Positions 9,040 through 17,284 of a stretch of 64,000 nucleotides of DNA are shown one piece after another. Numbering within the stretch: position 1 is the stretch's first letter; every line of letters begins with the position of its first letter. Source of the DNA: Streptomyces wedmorensis (GTDB lineage Bacteria; Actinomycetota; Actinomycetes; Streptomycetales; Streptomycetaceae). The stretch is from NCBI RefSeq assembly GCF_000716445.1, contig NZ_JNWK01000019.1, positions 43,119-107,118 of the forward strand. Direction: 5' to 3'. Position numbers and translations under genes: made by a program. A model generated the notes under the pieces. It saw only the letters and a list, made by a program, of their open reading frames with translations, did not search any database and was not told where the DNA came from.

Positions 9040-9441
9040 CTACTCCGCGGCGCCGGGGGTGTACGTCCCGAAGCTCCAGATGTTGCCCTCGACGTCCCGG
9101 GCCGTGTAGTCCCGGGACCCGTACTCCTGGTCCGTGGGCGGCAGCACGACCTCGACGCCGTGGGCGACGGCCCGCGCGTGGTGCTCGTCCACGTCGTCCA
9201 CGTGCACGAAGACGCCCACCGGACCCGCGCCGGCCATCAGCTTGTCGAACTCGCTGCCGGTGCCCTTGCTGCCCAGCATCACCATGCCGTTGCCGAAGGA
9301 CAGCTCGGCGTGCGCGACCCGACCGTCCTCGGCCTCGTACACGGCGGTCGCCGAGAAACCGAAGCCCTCCGTGAGCTGCTTGATCGCCGCCTTCGCGTCC
9401 TCGTACGTCAGCGTCGGACAGATGTGCGGTGTCTCGGGCAT
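9040..9441 (-). CDS. VOC (glyoxalase/bleomycin-resistance-like) family protein
   Basis: A 133-residue protein with the beta-alpha-beta-beta-beta fold pattern duplicated as in vicinal oxygen chelate proteins. It starts PHICPTLTYEDAKAAIKQL and ends with RDYTARDVEGNIWSFGTY, the DPxGxxW-like motif that closes such domains. The VHVDDVDEHHARA stretch matches the second module. The substrate cannot be deduced. The start at 9441 was preferred because GAGGGAG lies 7-12 nt upstream. It is 68 nt downstream of the metallopeptidase start side, on the same strand. Confidence 0.85.
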   Translation of the reverse strand: MPETPHICPTLTYEDAKAAIKQLTEGFGFSATAVYEAEDGRVAHAELSFGNGMVMLGSKGTGSEFDKLMAGAGPVGVFVHVDDVDEHHARAVAHGVEVVLPPTDQEYGSRDYTARDVEGNIWSFGTYTPGAAE

Positions 9442-9509
9442 CCCGACCACTCCCTCTCGATCCAGCCGAATGTGACCCGGGTCTCAGTCTTGCAGTCGCC
9501 ACCGACAAC

Positions 9510-10400
9510 TCACCGGAAGGTGTTGCACTGGGCCATGTCGCCGGTCCTGTAGCCCTGGTGGAACCATTGCTGCCGCTGCGCCGCCGAGCCGTGCGTCCAG
9601 TTCTCCGGCGTCACCCGGCCCTGGAACCGCTCTTGGATCCGGTCGTCGCCCACCGCGGCCGCCGCGTCCAGGCCGTCCAGGATGTCGTCGTCGGTGAGCC
9701 GGGTCAGCAGCGGTCGGCCCGTCCTGTCGTCGGGGGTGGTCGTCGCGTGGCGCGCCCAGACGCCGGCGTAGCAGTCGGCCTGGAGCTCGACGCGTACGGC
9801 GTTGGAGTTCGCGCCGGTCCGGCCGTCCTGGGCGCGGCTGAGGGTCCCCATCAGGTTCTGGACGTGGTGGCCGTACTCGTGCGCGACCACGTACGCCTGG
9901 GCGAAGGGCCCGCCGGTCGAGCCGAACTTGGCGCGCAGTTCCTCGAAGAAGCCCAGGTCCAGGTAGACCTGCCGGTCGCCGGGGCAGTAGAAGGGCCCCA
10001 CCGCCGAGGTCGCCGAGCCGCACGCGGTCCCGACTCGCTGGGTGAACATCACGGTGGCGGCGCTCCCGTAGGTGCCGCCGCGGCGCGCGTACTCGGTCCG
10101 CCAGAAGTCCTGGAGGCTGTTGACGACGGCGACGATCCGGCAGTCCTCGCGGGTGTTGGCGTCCGAGCCCTTCCGGCAGGCCTGGTTCACCTGCGTCGCG
10201 GACGAGGAGCTCGCCACCGGCTGGTCTCCGCCGCCGGAGAGCCCGAGCTGGTCGGGGCCCACGCCGAAGAGGATGCCCAGGATCAGCGCGATGAGGCCGA
10301 TGACGCCGCCGCCGACGGTCGCCTTGCCGCCCGGGACGCGGCTGCCGCGGACGTCCCGCACCTCCGATGTGTCCAGGTCGGCGTCGTCGTCGAACTGCAC
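9510..10400 (-). CDS. Neutral zinc metallopeptidase, YpfJ/DUF-type
   Basis: A 296-residue protein. A short cytoplasmic N-terminus with acidic residues precedes a Gly-rich transmembrane helix (about 28-50), so the catalytic domain is probably extracellular. The zinc-binding motif is HEYGHHVQNLMG (about residue 172), and the third ligand is probably Glu in ELQADCYAGVWA (about 203). These are the hallmarks of the neutral zinc metallopeptidase family. The DDDILDGLDAAAAVGDDRI and NTFR ending segments are typical of the group. Physiological substrate unknown. Confidence 0.92.
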   Translation of the reverse strand: MQFDDDADLDTSEVRDVRGSRVPGGKATVGGGVIGLIALILGILFGVGPDQLGLSGGGDQPVASSSSATQVNQACRKGSDANTREDCRIVAVVNSLQDFWRTEYARRGGTYGSAATVMFTQRVGTACGSATSAVGPFYCPGDRQVYLDLGFFEELRAKFGSTGGPFAQAYVVAHEYGHHVQNLMGTLSRAQDGRTGANSNAVRVELQADCYAGVWARHATTTPDDRTGRPLLTRLTDDDILDGLDAAAAVGDDRIQERFQGRVTPENWTHGSAAQRQQWFHQGYRTGDMAQCNTFR

Positions 10401-10667
10401 GGTCCACCACCCTCCGCGTCACTGCCGCGGCAGTGGCCGCCGCCCTGCGCCGAGTATCGGATGATCTCGAACGCATCGCTCCTTTTGGGCGGCATCGGCG
10501 GTATATGAAGAAGATCCTGAAGTGCTCCCATGCCCCACATGGCCGAAAACCAGTTGCAGAAGCCCGTTAGACTGGCTGTATGGCCATTCTCCTTTGGGTG
10601 CATTAGCGGCGTCGAAGCCCGCCACCAGTCGTCCTTCCGCCGTTTCCCACCGCCCTGGAGTCTGTCC

Positions 10668-12266
10668 GTGATCACCGCTTCCGGTATCGAGCTGCGCGCC
10701 GGCGCCCGCATCCTCATCGAATCCGCTTCGTTCCGCATCGCCAAGGGCGACCGCATCGGCCTCGTCGGCCGCAACGGAGCGGGCAAGACCACCCTCACCA
10801 AGTGCCTCGCGGGCGAGGGCCAGCCGGCCGCCGGCGCCATCGCCCGCTCCGGCGAGGTCGGCTACCTCCCGCAGGACCCGCGCACCGGCGACCTCGACGT
10901 CCTGGCCCGCGACCGCATCCTCTCCGCCCGCGGCCTCGACACCCTCCTCAAGAAGATGCGGGCGAACGAGGAGCGCATCGCCACCGGCTCCGGCGCCACC
11001 CGCGACAAGGCCATGCGGCAGTACGAGCGCCAGGAGACCGAGTTCCTCACCAAGGGCGGCTACGCGGCCGAGGCCGAGGCCTCCACCATCGCCGCCGCCC
11101 TCGGCCTGCCCGACCGGGTCATGGGCCAGCCGCTGCACACCCTCTCCGGTGGTCAGCGCCGCCGCGTCGAGCTCGCCCGGATCCTCTTCTCGGACGCCGA
11201 CACGCTCCTCCTCGACGAGCCCACGAACCACCTCGACGCCGACTCCATCGTCTGGCTCCGGGACTACCTGAAGACCTACCGCGGCGGCTTCATCGTCATC
11301 TCCCACGACGTCGACCTCGTCGAGACCGTGGTCAACAAGGTCTTCTACCTGGACGCCAACCGCTCCACGATCGACGTCTACAACATGGGCTGGAAGCTCT
11401 ACCAGCAGCAGCGCGAGGCCGACGAGAAGCGTCGCAAGCGCGAGCGCCAGAACGCCGAGAAGAAGGCCGCCGCCCTCAACTCGCAGGCCGACAAGATGCG
11501 CGCCAAGGCCACCAAGACCGTCGCCGCGCAGAACATGGCCAAGCGCGCCGAGCGGCTGCTCTCCGGCCTCGACGCCGTCCGCGTCTCCGACAAGGTCGCC
11601 AAGCTCCGCTTCCCGGAGCCGGCGCCCTGCGGCAAGACCCCGCTGACCGCCGAGGGGCTCTCCAAGTCCTACGGCTCGCTGGAGATCTTCACCGACGTGG
11701 ACCTCGCCATCGACAAGGGCTCCCGCGTCGTCATCCTCGGTCTCAACGGCGCCGGCAAGACGACCCTGCTGCGGCTGCTCGGCGGCGTGGAGCAGCCCGA
11801 CACGGGCCAGGTCACCCCCGGCCACGGCCTGAAGCTCGGCTACTACGCCCAGGAGCACGAGACGCTCGACCCCGAGCGGACCGTCCTGGAGAACATGCGC
11901 TCGGCCGCGCCCGACCTCGACCTCGTCGAGGTGCGCAAGACGCTCGGCTCCTTCCTGTTCTCCGGCGACGACGTCGACAAGCCGGCCGGGGTGCTCTCCG
12001 GCGGCGAGAAGACCCGCCTCGCGCTCGCGACCCTGGTCGTCTCCTCGGCGAACGTGCTGCTGCTCGACGAGCCGACCAACAACCTGGACCCGGCCAGCCG
12101 CGAGGAGATCCTCGGTGCCCTGCGGACGTACAAGGGCGCCGTCGTCCTCGTCACCCACGACGAGGGCGCCGTCGAGGCGCTCGACCCGGAGCGGATCATC
12201 CTGCTCCCGGACGGCGTCGAGGACCTGTGGGGCGCGGACTACGCGGACCTGGTGGCCCTGGCCTGA
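10668..12266 (+). CDS. ABC-F family ATP-binding protein
   Basis: A 532-residue soluble protein with two tandem ABC ATPase domains and no membrane part. Walker A motifs are GRNGAGKTT (34-42) and GLNGAGKTT (about 360-368). Signatures are LSGGQRRRVELARIL and LSGGEKTRLALATLV, and Walker B strands are DTLLLDEPTNHLD and NVLLLDEPTNNLD. A Lys/Arg-rich coiled linker (about 240-300) joins them. ABC-F proteins act on ribosomes (translation factors or antibiotic protection). No resistance-cassette context is visible, so a housekeeping role is more likely. The start is GTG 10668 with CTGGAG upstream. The 267-nt upstream region contains a possible -10 TAGACT at 10568. Confidence 0.93.
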   Translation: MITASGIELRAGARILIESASFRIAKGDRIGLVGRNGAGKTTLTKCLAGEGQPAAGAIARSGEVGYLPQDPRTGDLDVLARDRILSARGLDTLLKKMRANEERIATGSGATRDKAMRQYERQETEFLTKGGYAAEAEASTIAAALGLPDRVMGQPLHTLSGGQRRRVELARILFSDADTLLLDEPTNHLDADSIVWLRDYLKTYRGGFIVISHDVDLVETVVNKVFYLDANRSTIDVYNMGWKLYQQQREADEKRRKRERQNAEKKAAALNSQADKMRAKATKTVAAQNMAKRAERLLSGLDAVRVSDKVAKLRFPEPAPCGKTPLTAEGLSKSYGSLEIFTDVDLAIDKGSRVVILGLNGAGKTTLLRLLGGVEQPDTGQVTPGHGLKLGYYAQEHETLDPERTVLENMRSAAPDLDLVEVRKTLGSFLFSGDDVDKPAGVLSGGEKTRLALATLVVSSANVLLLDEPTNNLDPASREEILGALRTYKGAVVLVTHDEGAVEALDPERIILLPDGVEDLWGADYADLVALA

Positions 12267-12643
12267 CCCCGTCGGCGGCCCCGGATGCGCCCGAAGGGGT
12301 GCTTCCGGGGACCGGATCGATCATGTGGAGCTGGATCATTCGGCTCATCGGTGATCCTTCATCTGAGTGAGGGTCTCTGGTACATCCCGGCGCGGTGCTC
12401 TGCGGAATCCTTCCGGCAGACCCGCGCCGCACGTGTGTTCCCACGGCATCGCTGACCTGGCACTTCCCGTCCCGACCGGTACGGATGAGCCGCCCCACCC
12501 CTGCGGAATGAATGGTTCCGTCTGTGATGACGCCGTACTCCTCCGCAAACCCGGCGGCACGGACCTTGTCGAATGGGTGGCCAGGAGGCCGGGGAGGGGT
12601 GATCATGAGAAGTCCAGAGCGCACTTCCCATGAGGAGGCACGG
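12267..12643. other. 377-nt intergenic region without a convincing gene
   Basis: This lies between the ABC-F gene and the small HTH gene. Short open frames exist on both strands but lack a ribosome site and family signals. A weak hairpin around GCCCGAAGGGGTGCTTCCGGGG just after the ABC-F stop may terminate that gene. The sequence is less GC-rich than its neighbours in places (for example GGATCGATCATGTGGAGCTG), which fits a promoter region for the HTH gene. Confidence 0.4.
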
Positions 12644-12865
12644 GTGGCCGAGACTCTGAAGAAGGGCAGCCGGGTGACCGGCGCCGCGCGCGACAAGCTC
12701 GCGGCAGACCTGAAGAAGAAGTACGACTCCGGTGCGAGCATCCGGGCGCTGGCCGAGGAAACCGGCCGCTCCTACGGATTCGTCCACCGGATGCTCAGTG
12801 AGTCCGGAGTCACTCTGCGTGGACGTGGTGGAGCGACACGGGGCAAGAAGGCGGCCTCGGTCTGA
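12644..12865 (+). CDS. Small helix-turn-helix DNA-binding protein
   Basis: A 73-residue highly basic protein. The segment LKKKYDSGASIRALAEETG followed by RSYGFVHRMLSESGV (about 27-60) has the A-x3-G-x5-V spacing of a helix-turn-helix, similar to the recognition region of transposase/resolvase-like HTH domains. The tail is Arg/Gly/Lys-rich (RGRGGATRGKKAASV) and could contact DNA. The start is GTG 12644 with GAGGAGG 7 nt upstream; longer frames upstream lack conservation signs. It is widely found as a single gene in streptomycetes (family knowledge). Its target is unknown. Confidence 0.88.
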   Translation: MAETLKKGSRVTGAARDKLAADLKKKYDSGASIRALAEETGRSYGFVHRMLSESGVTLRGRGGATRGKKAASV

Positions 12866-12997
12866 CATCGGGGCGGCTCGACCGGGCCACCGGGTCTCTC
12901 GGTGGCCACCCGGTCGGTCCTGCGGTCGGCCGGGTGGTTACTGTGCAGTCACTTAGCATTTCGCATGCAGTGCTGCACCGGAACCGGAGGCGCCCCC

Positions 12998-13798
12998 ATG
13001 ACTACGCTCGAAGACTCTGAGCTCGTATTCGACAAGGACGGTGTACGGCTCACCGTCGAAGACGCCGTTGCCACGGTGACCCTGACCAACCCGGCGAAGC
13101 GCAACGCTCAGTCTCCCGCTCTGTGGCGGGCGTTGACGGAAGCCGGCCGGTCACTCCCGGGCAGCGTGCGGGTCGTCGTCCTGCGCGGTGAGGGCAAGTC
13201 CTTCTCCGCCGGGCTCGACCGGCAGGCGTTCACGCCCGAGGGCTTCGACGGAGAGCCGTCCTTCCTCGACCTCGCGCGCGGTTCCGACGAGGACCTCGAC
13301 GCGGTCATCGCCGAGTACCAGGAGGCGTTCACCTGGTGGCGCCGTAGCGACCTCGTGTCGATCGCGGCCGTCCAGGGCCACGCCATCGGCGCGGGCTTCC
13401 AGCTCGCCCTCGCGTGCGACCTGCGGGTCGTCGCCGAGGACGTGCAGTTCGCCATGCGCGAGACCAGCCTGGGTCTCGTCCCGGACCTCACCGGGACGCA
13501 CCCGCTCGTCTCGCTCGTCGGCTACGCCCGCGCGCTCGAGATCTGCGCCACCGGCCGCTTCGTCCACGCGGACGAGGCCGAGCGCATCGGTCTCGCCAAC
13601 CTGTCCGTGCCCGTCGACGAGCTCGACGCGGCCGTACGGGACCTCAGCGCCGCCCTGACCGCGGCGCCCCGCGACGCGGTCACCGAGACCAAGGCGCTCC
13701 TCCAGGGCGTCTCCGGCCGCTCCTACGAGGAGCAGCGCACCGCCGAGCGTGCCGCCCAGGCGCGCCGCCTGCGCGACCTCGCGGGGCTCGGCGACTGA
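12998..13798 (+). CDS. Enoyl-CoA hydratase/isomerase (crotonase) family protein
   Basis: A 266-residue crotonase. The oxyanion-hole elements are RGEGKSFSAGLDRQ and VQGHAIGAGFQLALACDL. In the classical hydratase two Glu residues act; here the first site reads GAGFQLA (Gln in place of Glu). The second is kept in MRETSLGLVPDLTG. The reaction may therefore be isomerisation, hydrolysis or another crotonase chemistry rather than hydration. It has a strong GGAGG 7 nt before the ATG at 12998. It converges on the next gene with only 13 nt between. Confidence 0.9.
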   Translation: MTTLEDSELVFDKDGVRLTVEDAVATVTLTNPAKRNAQSPALWRALTEAGRSLPGSVRVVVLRGEGKSFSAGLDRQAFTPEGFDGEPSFLDLARGSDEDLDAVIAEYQEAFTWWRRSDLVSIAAVQGHAIGAGFQLALACDLRVVAEDVQFAMRETSLGLVPDLTGTHPLVSLVGYARALEICATGRFVHADEAERIGLANLSVPVDELDAAVRDLSAALTAAPRDAVTETKALLQGVSGRSYEEQRTAERAAQARRLRDLAGLGD

Positions 13799-13811
13799 CG
13801 CACGCGCGCGT

Positions 13812-14558
13812 TCAGCGCAGTTCCGACACGAGAACCGTGACCGCGGTCGCCCCGCCGGCGGCCGCGGTCACGGCGTTCCGGGCGGCACGGGCGACGTCCA
13901 GCGGCCGCCTGCCCGCCGTGACGGCCAGCTCGATCCGCACGCTGCCGTCCGGGCGTCGGTGCACCGGGTGCCCCAGGGCGTCCGTCACGCCCGCGACGCC
14001 CTCGACGCGCAGGACCGCGAGGGCCACCGGGTCGTCCGTCGCCGGCGAGGTCCGACCCGGCGGGGGAGCGGCCGGTCCGGCCGGCGGCGGCGCCGCGTCG
14101 AGCAGCTCCGTCACCCGCAGGTCCACGTGCGCCACGGAGAGACCGAGCCCGTCCGTCGCGGCCCCGAGCAGCGCCGACCGCAGCTCCTCGGCCACCTCCG
14201 GCAGCGGGCGGCCCGTCACCACCGCGAAGTCCGCGGTGATCCGCAGGGGCCCCGGAGGCAGGCCGCCCGGCGGGACCGGTAGCTCCTCCGGAGTCGTCGC
14301 CGTCCCGGCCGCGTGCTCGCCGCCCGGAGCGGCGTCCGAATCGCCGCCCGGAGCGGCCTCCGAATCGGCGTCCGGGTCGGGCCCGACCCTGAGTCTGCCG
14401 GGCACCACTCCCCGTACGGCCGAAGCGGCCCGGTCCAGGACCGTCCGCGCGGCCCGCTCGGTGATCCACGCGCCGTCCTCCGGCGCTCCCAGGGGCAGCA
14501 GCCTGCCCGGAGCGAGGCGGTCCCGTACCGCCGTCGTCCAACCCTCAGCAGTCGTCAT
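13812..14558 (-). CDS. Asp23-associated protein (annotated in relatives as P10-like)
   Basis: A 248-residue protein divergently oriented from the Asp23 operon. The middle (about 75-110) is a low-complexity Asp/Pro/Gly/Ala/Glu linker with the near-repeat EAAPGGDSDAAPGG. The linker-flanking parts and C-terminus contain two Asp23/Gls24-like alpha-beta modules. One is LRITADFAVVTGRPLPEVAEEL leading to a DLRVTELLD strand. The other is the last 70 residues, with RIELAVTAGRRPLDVARAARNAVT. Together with its neighbours this suggests an envelope-associated scaffold. No membrane helix is seen, so it may bind the membrane through AmaP or DUF6286 partners. The start at 14558 was chosen over the upstream frame because the first 13 residues there look non-coding. 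Confidence 0.75.
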   Translation of the reverse strand: MTTAEGWTTAVRDRLAPGRLLPLGAPEDGAWITERAARTVLDRAASAVRGVVPGRLRVGPDPDADSEAAPGGDSDAAPGGEHAAGTATTPEELPVPPGGLPPGPLRITADFAVVTGRPLPEVAEELRSALLGAATDGLGLSVAHVDLRVTELLDAAPPPAGPAAPPPGRTSPATDDPVALAVLRVEGVAGVTDALGHPVHRRPDGSVRIELAVTAGRRPLDVARAARNAVTAAAGGATAVTVLVSELR

Positions 14559-14651
14559 TCCCCCAGCCTGCCGTATCCCCGGGGCAAATCGGGGCAAGCG
14601 CCCTTAGTGTGGGCGAAGAACCCCGAAACATCACAGAAGGGGCGAAAGCTG

Positions 14652-15128
14652 ATGACTGACACCACTTCCTCCGGGAACCTCGGGACCGACGAACAGCGTC
14701 GGACCAGCGTGACCAAGCGAGGCGGCGGCGCCCCGGCCACCCGGGGCAAGACGACGATCGCCGACGGCGTCGTCGAGAAGATCGCCGGTCTCGCCGCACG
14801 CGACGTCACCGGCGTCCACGCCATGGGCAGCGGACTCTCCCGCACCTTCGGTGCCGTACGAGACCGTGTGCCGGGCGGTGGCGGCGCCAAGGCGAACGCC
14901 ACCCGAGGGGTCAAGGCCGAGGTCGGCGAGGTACAGACCGCACTCGACCTGGAGATCGTCATCGAGTACGGCGTCTCGATCGCCGAGGTCGCGGGCGACG
15001 TCAGGGAGAACGTCATCGCCGCCGTGGAGCGGATGACCGGCCTCGAGGTCGTCGAGGTCAACATCGCGGTCAGCGACGTGAAGCTGCCCGACGAAGAGGA
15101 CGAGGAGCCGGAGTCCCGGCTCCAGTAG
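14652..15128 (+). CDS. Asp23/Gls24 family envelope stress response protein
   Basis: A 158-residue protein. Its N-terminal 35 residues are polar and basic. An Asp23 domain follows, starting at GKTTIADGVVEKIAGLAARDVTGV and ending with RENVIAAVERMTGLEVVEVNIAVSDVKLP. The acidic tail EEDEEPESRLQ is typical. In Staphylococcus, Asp23 is a membrane-proximal protein tethered by AmaP, and its loss triggers a cell-wall stress response. The gene begins a run of five tightly spaced plus-strand genes that all belong to this theme. AGAAGGGGCGAAAG lies just before the ATG at 14652. Confidence 0.93.
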   Translation: MTDTTSSGNLGTDEQRRTSVTKRGGGAPATRGKTTIADGVVEKIAGLAARDVTGVHAMGSGLSRTFGAVRDRVPGGGGAKANATRGVKAEVGEVQTALDLEIVIEYGVSIAEVAGDVRENVIAAVERMTGLEVVEVNIAVSDVKLPDEEDEEPESRLQ

Positions 15129-15170
15129 TCGCCGACAGTGCGGTCGGCACGGGCACGGAAGGGGCTCAGG

Positions 15171-15362
15171 ATGAGCATGGCGATGGTCGGCCTCATGGCC
15201 GGCATGGCCCTCGGGTTCGCCGGGTACTTCGGCGGCTTCGGGGCGTTTCTCCTGGTCGCGGCGTTGGGCGCGATCGGCTTCGTGGCCGGTCGGTTCATCG
15301 AAGGCGACCTGGAACCCGGCGACCTGTTCAGGGGCCGCGAACGCGGCGACCGGCGGCGGTGA
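15171..15362 (+). CDS. Small membrane protein of the Asp23 operon (DUF2273-like)
   Basis: A 63-residue protein: one Gly-rich hydrophobic stretch that can form two helices (about 5-23 and 25-42), then a basic tail RGRERGDRRR. Small proteins of this shape accompany Asp23/AmaP genes in Gram-positive bacteria. The ATG at 15171 follows GGGGCTCAGG. It lies between two Asp23 genes, 42 nt after the first and 6 nt before the next, so it is clearly in the operon. Confidence 0.88.
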   Translation: MSMAMVGLMAGMALGFAGYFGGFGAFLLVAALGAIGFVAGRFIEGDLEPGDLFRGRERGDRRR

Positions 15363-15368
15363 CGCGGG

Positions 15369-15713
15369 GTGGTGACGGACCTGGTCCGCGACCGGGGGGC
15401 GACGAAGATCGCCGACCGGGTCGTCGCGAAGATCGCCGCCCAGGCGGCCAGAGAGGCCCTCGACGCCCTACCCGAGGGCGGCTCCCGGCCGCACGCCTCG
15501 GTCGTCGTCCACCGGGACGTCGCCCGGGTCTCGGTCAACCTCGAACTCGACTACCCCTCCGACGTCGGCCGCCAGTGCGGGGCCGTCCGGGGAAGGGTCC
15601 GCAACCGCGTGGAGGAGCTCGCCGGCATGGAGGTCCACGAGGTGGCCGTCCACGTCGAGCGCCTCCACTCCCCACTCACCCGCCAGGCCGCCCACCGGGA
15701 CCGCCTCTCATGA
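15369..15713 (+). CDS. Asp23/Gls24 family protein, second copy
   Basis: A 114-residue protein starting at GTG (15369; a second GTG follows directly). It has the Asp23 layout in shorter form: GATKIADRVVAKIAAQAA, then a strand-rich part SVNLELDYPSD, and a final NRVEELAGMEVHEVAVHVERL. It lacks the acidic tail of the first copy and probably forms mixed assemblies with it. Its TGA overlaps the next gene's ATG (ATGA), indicating coupled translation. Confidence 0.88.
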   Translation: MVTDLVRDRGATKIADRVVAKIAAQAAREALDALPEGGSRPHASVVVHRDVARVSVNLELDYPSDVGRQCGAVRGRVRNRVEELAGMEVHEVAVHVERLHSPLTRQAAHRDRLS

Positions 15714-16477
15714 CCACCACTCCGCAACCGCCCCCCGCCGACGACTCCCGTCCCACGAACCCCGCGAGTCCCGACGCCGGCGCGCCCGGCCCCGCCCGCA
15801 CGGGGTCCGCCGGTCAAGGCTCCGCACCCGGCACCCCCGGTCCCGGAGGCCCCGCACCCGGCGCACCCGATCCGGGAGACGCCGGCCCCGGCGCCCCCGG
15901 TCCCGTACCCGTCCTCGCGGACGCCCCGGCGGCTCCCGTCCGCCGCTTCTGGGCGGTGCGCCGCATTCCCGCGGCGCTTCTCGCGGCCGTCGTCCTCGGC
16001 GGGACGGGGCTGCTCCTGTACGACGTGGCCGCCGTGCGAGCCGACCATTCGGCGATGGCGTGGCGGCGGGAGCTCGCCGACGCGCTCGCGACCCGGCCGC
16101 TCGACAGCACGGGCGTCGTCATCGGCGCGGCCGTCGCCGTGGTCCTCGGCATCTGGCTGCTGCTCCTGGCCGCCACTCCCGGACTGCGGTCCGTGCTCCC
16201 CATGCGGCGCGAGCACGCCGACGTACGGGCCGGGCTCGACCGCGAGGCCGCGGCCCTGACCCTGCGCGACCGGGCGATGGAGGTCTCCGGTGTGCAGTCG
16301 GTCCACGTGCGCGTACGCCGGTCCAAGGCCACGGTCCGGGCGGTCTCGCACTTCCGGGCGCTCGACGAGGTCCGCGCCGACGTCGAGCAGGCACTCGCCA
16401 CGGGAGTCGACGAACTCGGCCTCGCCCACCCGCCCGCGCTGACGGTGCGGGTGGCCCGCCCGCCCAAGAAGGGATGA
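15710..16477 (+). CDS. DUF6286 family membrane protein of the Asp23 operon
   Basis: A 255-residue protein. The first 75 residues are a Pro/Gly/Ala-rich disordered cytoplasmic segment built from repeats of the type APGPxG. Then come two transmembrane helices (about 88-107 and 138-157) and a C-terminal Asp23-like alpha-beta domain (SGVQSVHVRVRRSKATVRAV and VRADVEQALATGVDELGL). It could tether Asp23 proteins to the membrane in parallel with AmaP. It overlaps the preceding gene by 4 nt. Confidence 0.85.
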   Translation: MTTTPQPPPADDSRPTNPASPDAGAPGPARTGSAGQGSAPGTPGPGGPAPGAPDPGDAGPGAPGPVPVLADAPAAPVRRFWAVRRIPAALLAAVVLGGTGLLLYDVAAVRADHSAMAWRRELADALATRPLDSTGVVIGAAVAVVLGIWLLLLAATPGLRSVLPMRREHADVRAGLDREAAALTLRDRAMEVSGVQSVHVRVRRSKATVRAVSHFRALDEVRADVEQALATGVDELGLAHPPALTVRVARPPKKG

Positions 16478-16513
16478 GCCGATGAGCCCTCGGGACCGTG
16501 AAGGGAGAGGCCG

Positions 16514-17101
16514 GTGACCGTCGTCCTCCGCCGTGTCAACCGAATCCTGCTCGGACTCGCCGGGCTGCTCCTCGTCCTCGGCGGCGGGGCGGTCCTCGCC
16601 GCCGCCCTCGACCTGCCCGTGCCGTCCTGGTGGCCCTGGTCGGGCCCCGCCGACGTGCTGCTGTCCGCCGCCGGCCGGCAGCGCTGGCGCGACGAGGGCT
16701 GGTGGTGGCCGGTGGTCATCGCCGTCCTCGGGGTCGTCGTCCTGCTCGCCCTGTGGTGGCTGCTCGTCCAGTTCCGGCGGGCCCGGCTCGCCGAGGTCCT
16801 CGTGGAGACCGGGGACGGCGAGGCGGCGGTCCTGCGCGGCCGGGCGCTGGAGAGCGTCCTGGAGGCGGACGCCGCCGCCCAGGAGGGCGTGGCCAAGGCC
16901 CGGGTCGCCCTCACCGGTCGGCGCACCGAGCCCCGGACCCGGGTCTCCCTGCTCCTCGAGCCGTACGCCTCCCCGGGGGACACCCTGACCGCCCTCAGTA
17001 CCAAGGCCCTCGCCCACGCCCGTACGTCGACGGGCCTGCCCGCACTGCCGACCGAGGCACGCCTCCGCGCGGTCAAGCACCGCGCCCGCCGCGTGAACTG
17101 A
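16514..17101 (+). CDS. amaP: Alkaline shock response membrane anchor protein AmaP
   Basis: A 195-residue protein with two transmembrane helices: about 9-32, and 69-90 after a Trp-rich extracytoplasmic loop WWPWSGPADVLL. A C-terminal cytoplasmic domain (91-195) has the AmaP pattern RRARLAEVLVETGDGEAAVLR and ends with a basic tail. It is the last gene of the Asp23 operon. In Staphylococcus, AmaP anchors Asp23 at the membrane. The start is GTG 16514 behind GGGAGAGG. Confidence 0.9.
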   Translation: MTVVLRRVNRILLGLAGLLLVLGGGAVLAAALDLPVPSWWPWSGPADVLLSAAGRQRWRDEGWWWPVVIAVLGVVVLLALWWLLVQFRRARLAEVLVETGDGEAAVLRGRALESVLEADAAAQEGVAKARVALTGRRTEPRTRVSLLLEPYASPGDTLTALSTKALAHARTSTGLPALPTEARLRAVKHRARRVN

Positions 17102-17154
17102 CACCACATCGGCGGGCTCGGCTGCGTGCGGCCCGTTCCACCAGGGCCGCTTCG

Positions 17155-17250
17155 ATCCGGCCCCGCCGGGCCGGCCGCACCGGCCCGACCCCCACCGAGT
17201 AGGCCCGGCCCGCACCGGCCCGGCCCGCACCGACCCGGCCCGTGCACGAC
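17155..17250. repeat. Imperfect GGCCCGCACC tandem repeats between convergent genes
   Basis: Units of about 10 nt, GGCCCGCACC and GGCCCGACCC variants, recur roughly six times in the 183-nt gap between amaP and the minus-strand SDR gene. The tract has no hairpin with a clear U-tract. It probably arose by slippage and may serve as a weak terminator. Confidence 0.6.
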
Positions 17251-17284
17251 GGCCCCTCACCGTCGCGCCCGGCCGCGCGGGGGC

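Noticed and set aside
12359..12868. Minus-strand open frame of 169 codons over the HTH gene
   Set aside because: No ribosome site or family features, and it lies antisense to the clear small HTH gene.
15359..16477. Longer start for the DUF6286 protein (upstream methionine at 15359)
   Set aside because: The extension would overlap the whole second Asp23 gene. The ATG at 15710 with the ATGA overlap is typical.
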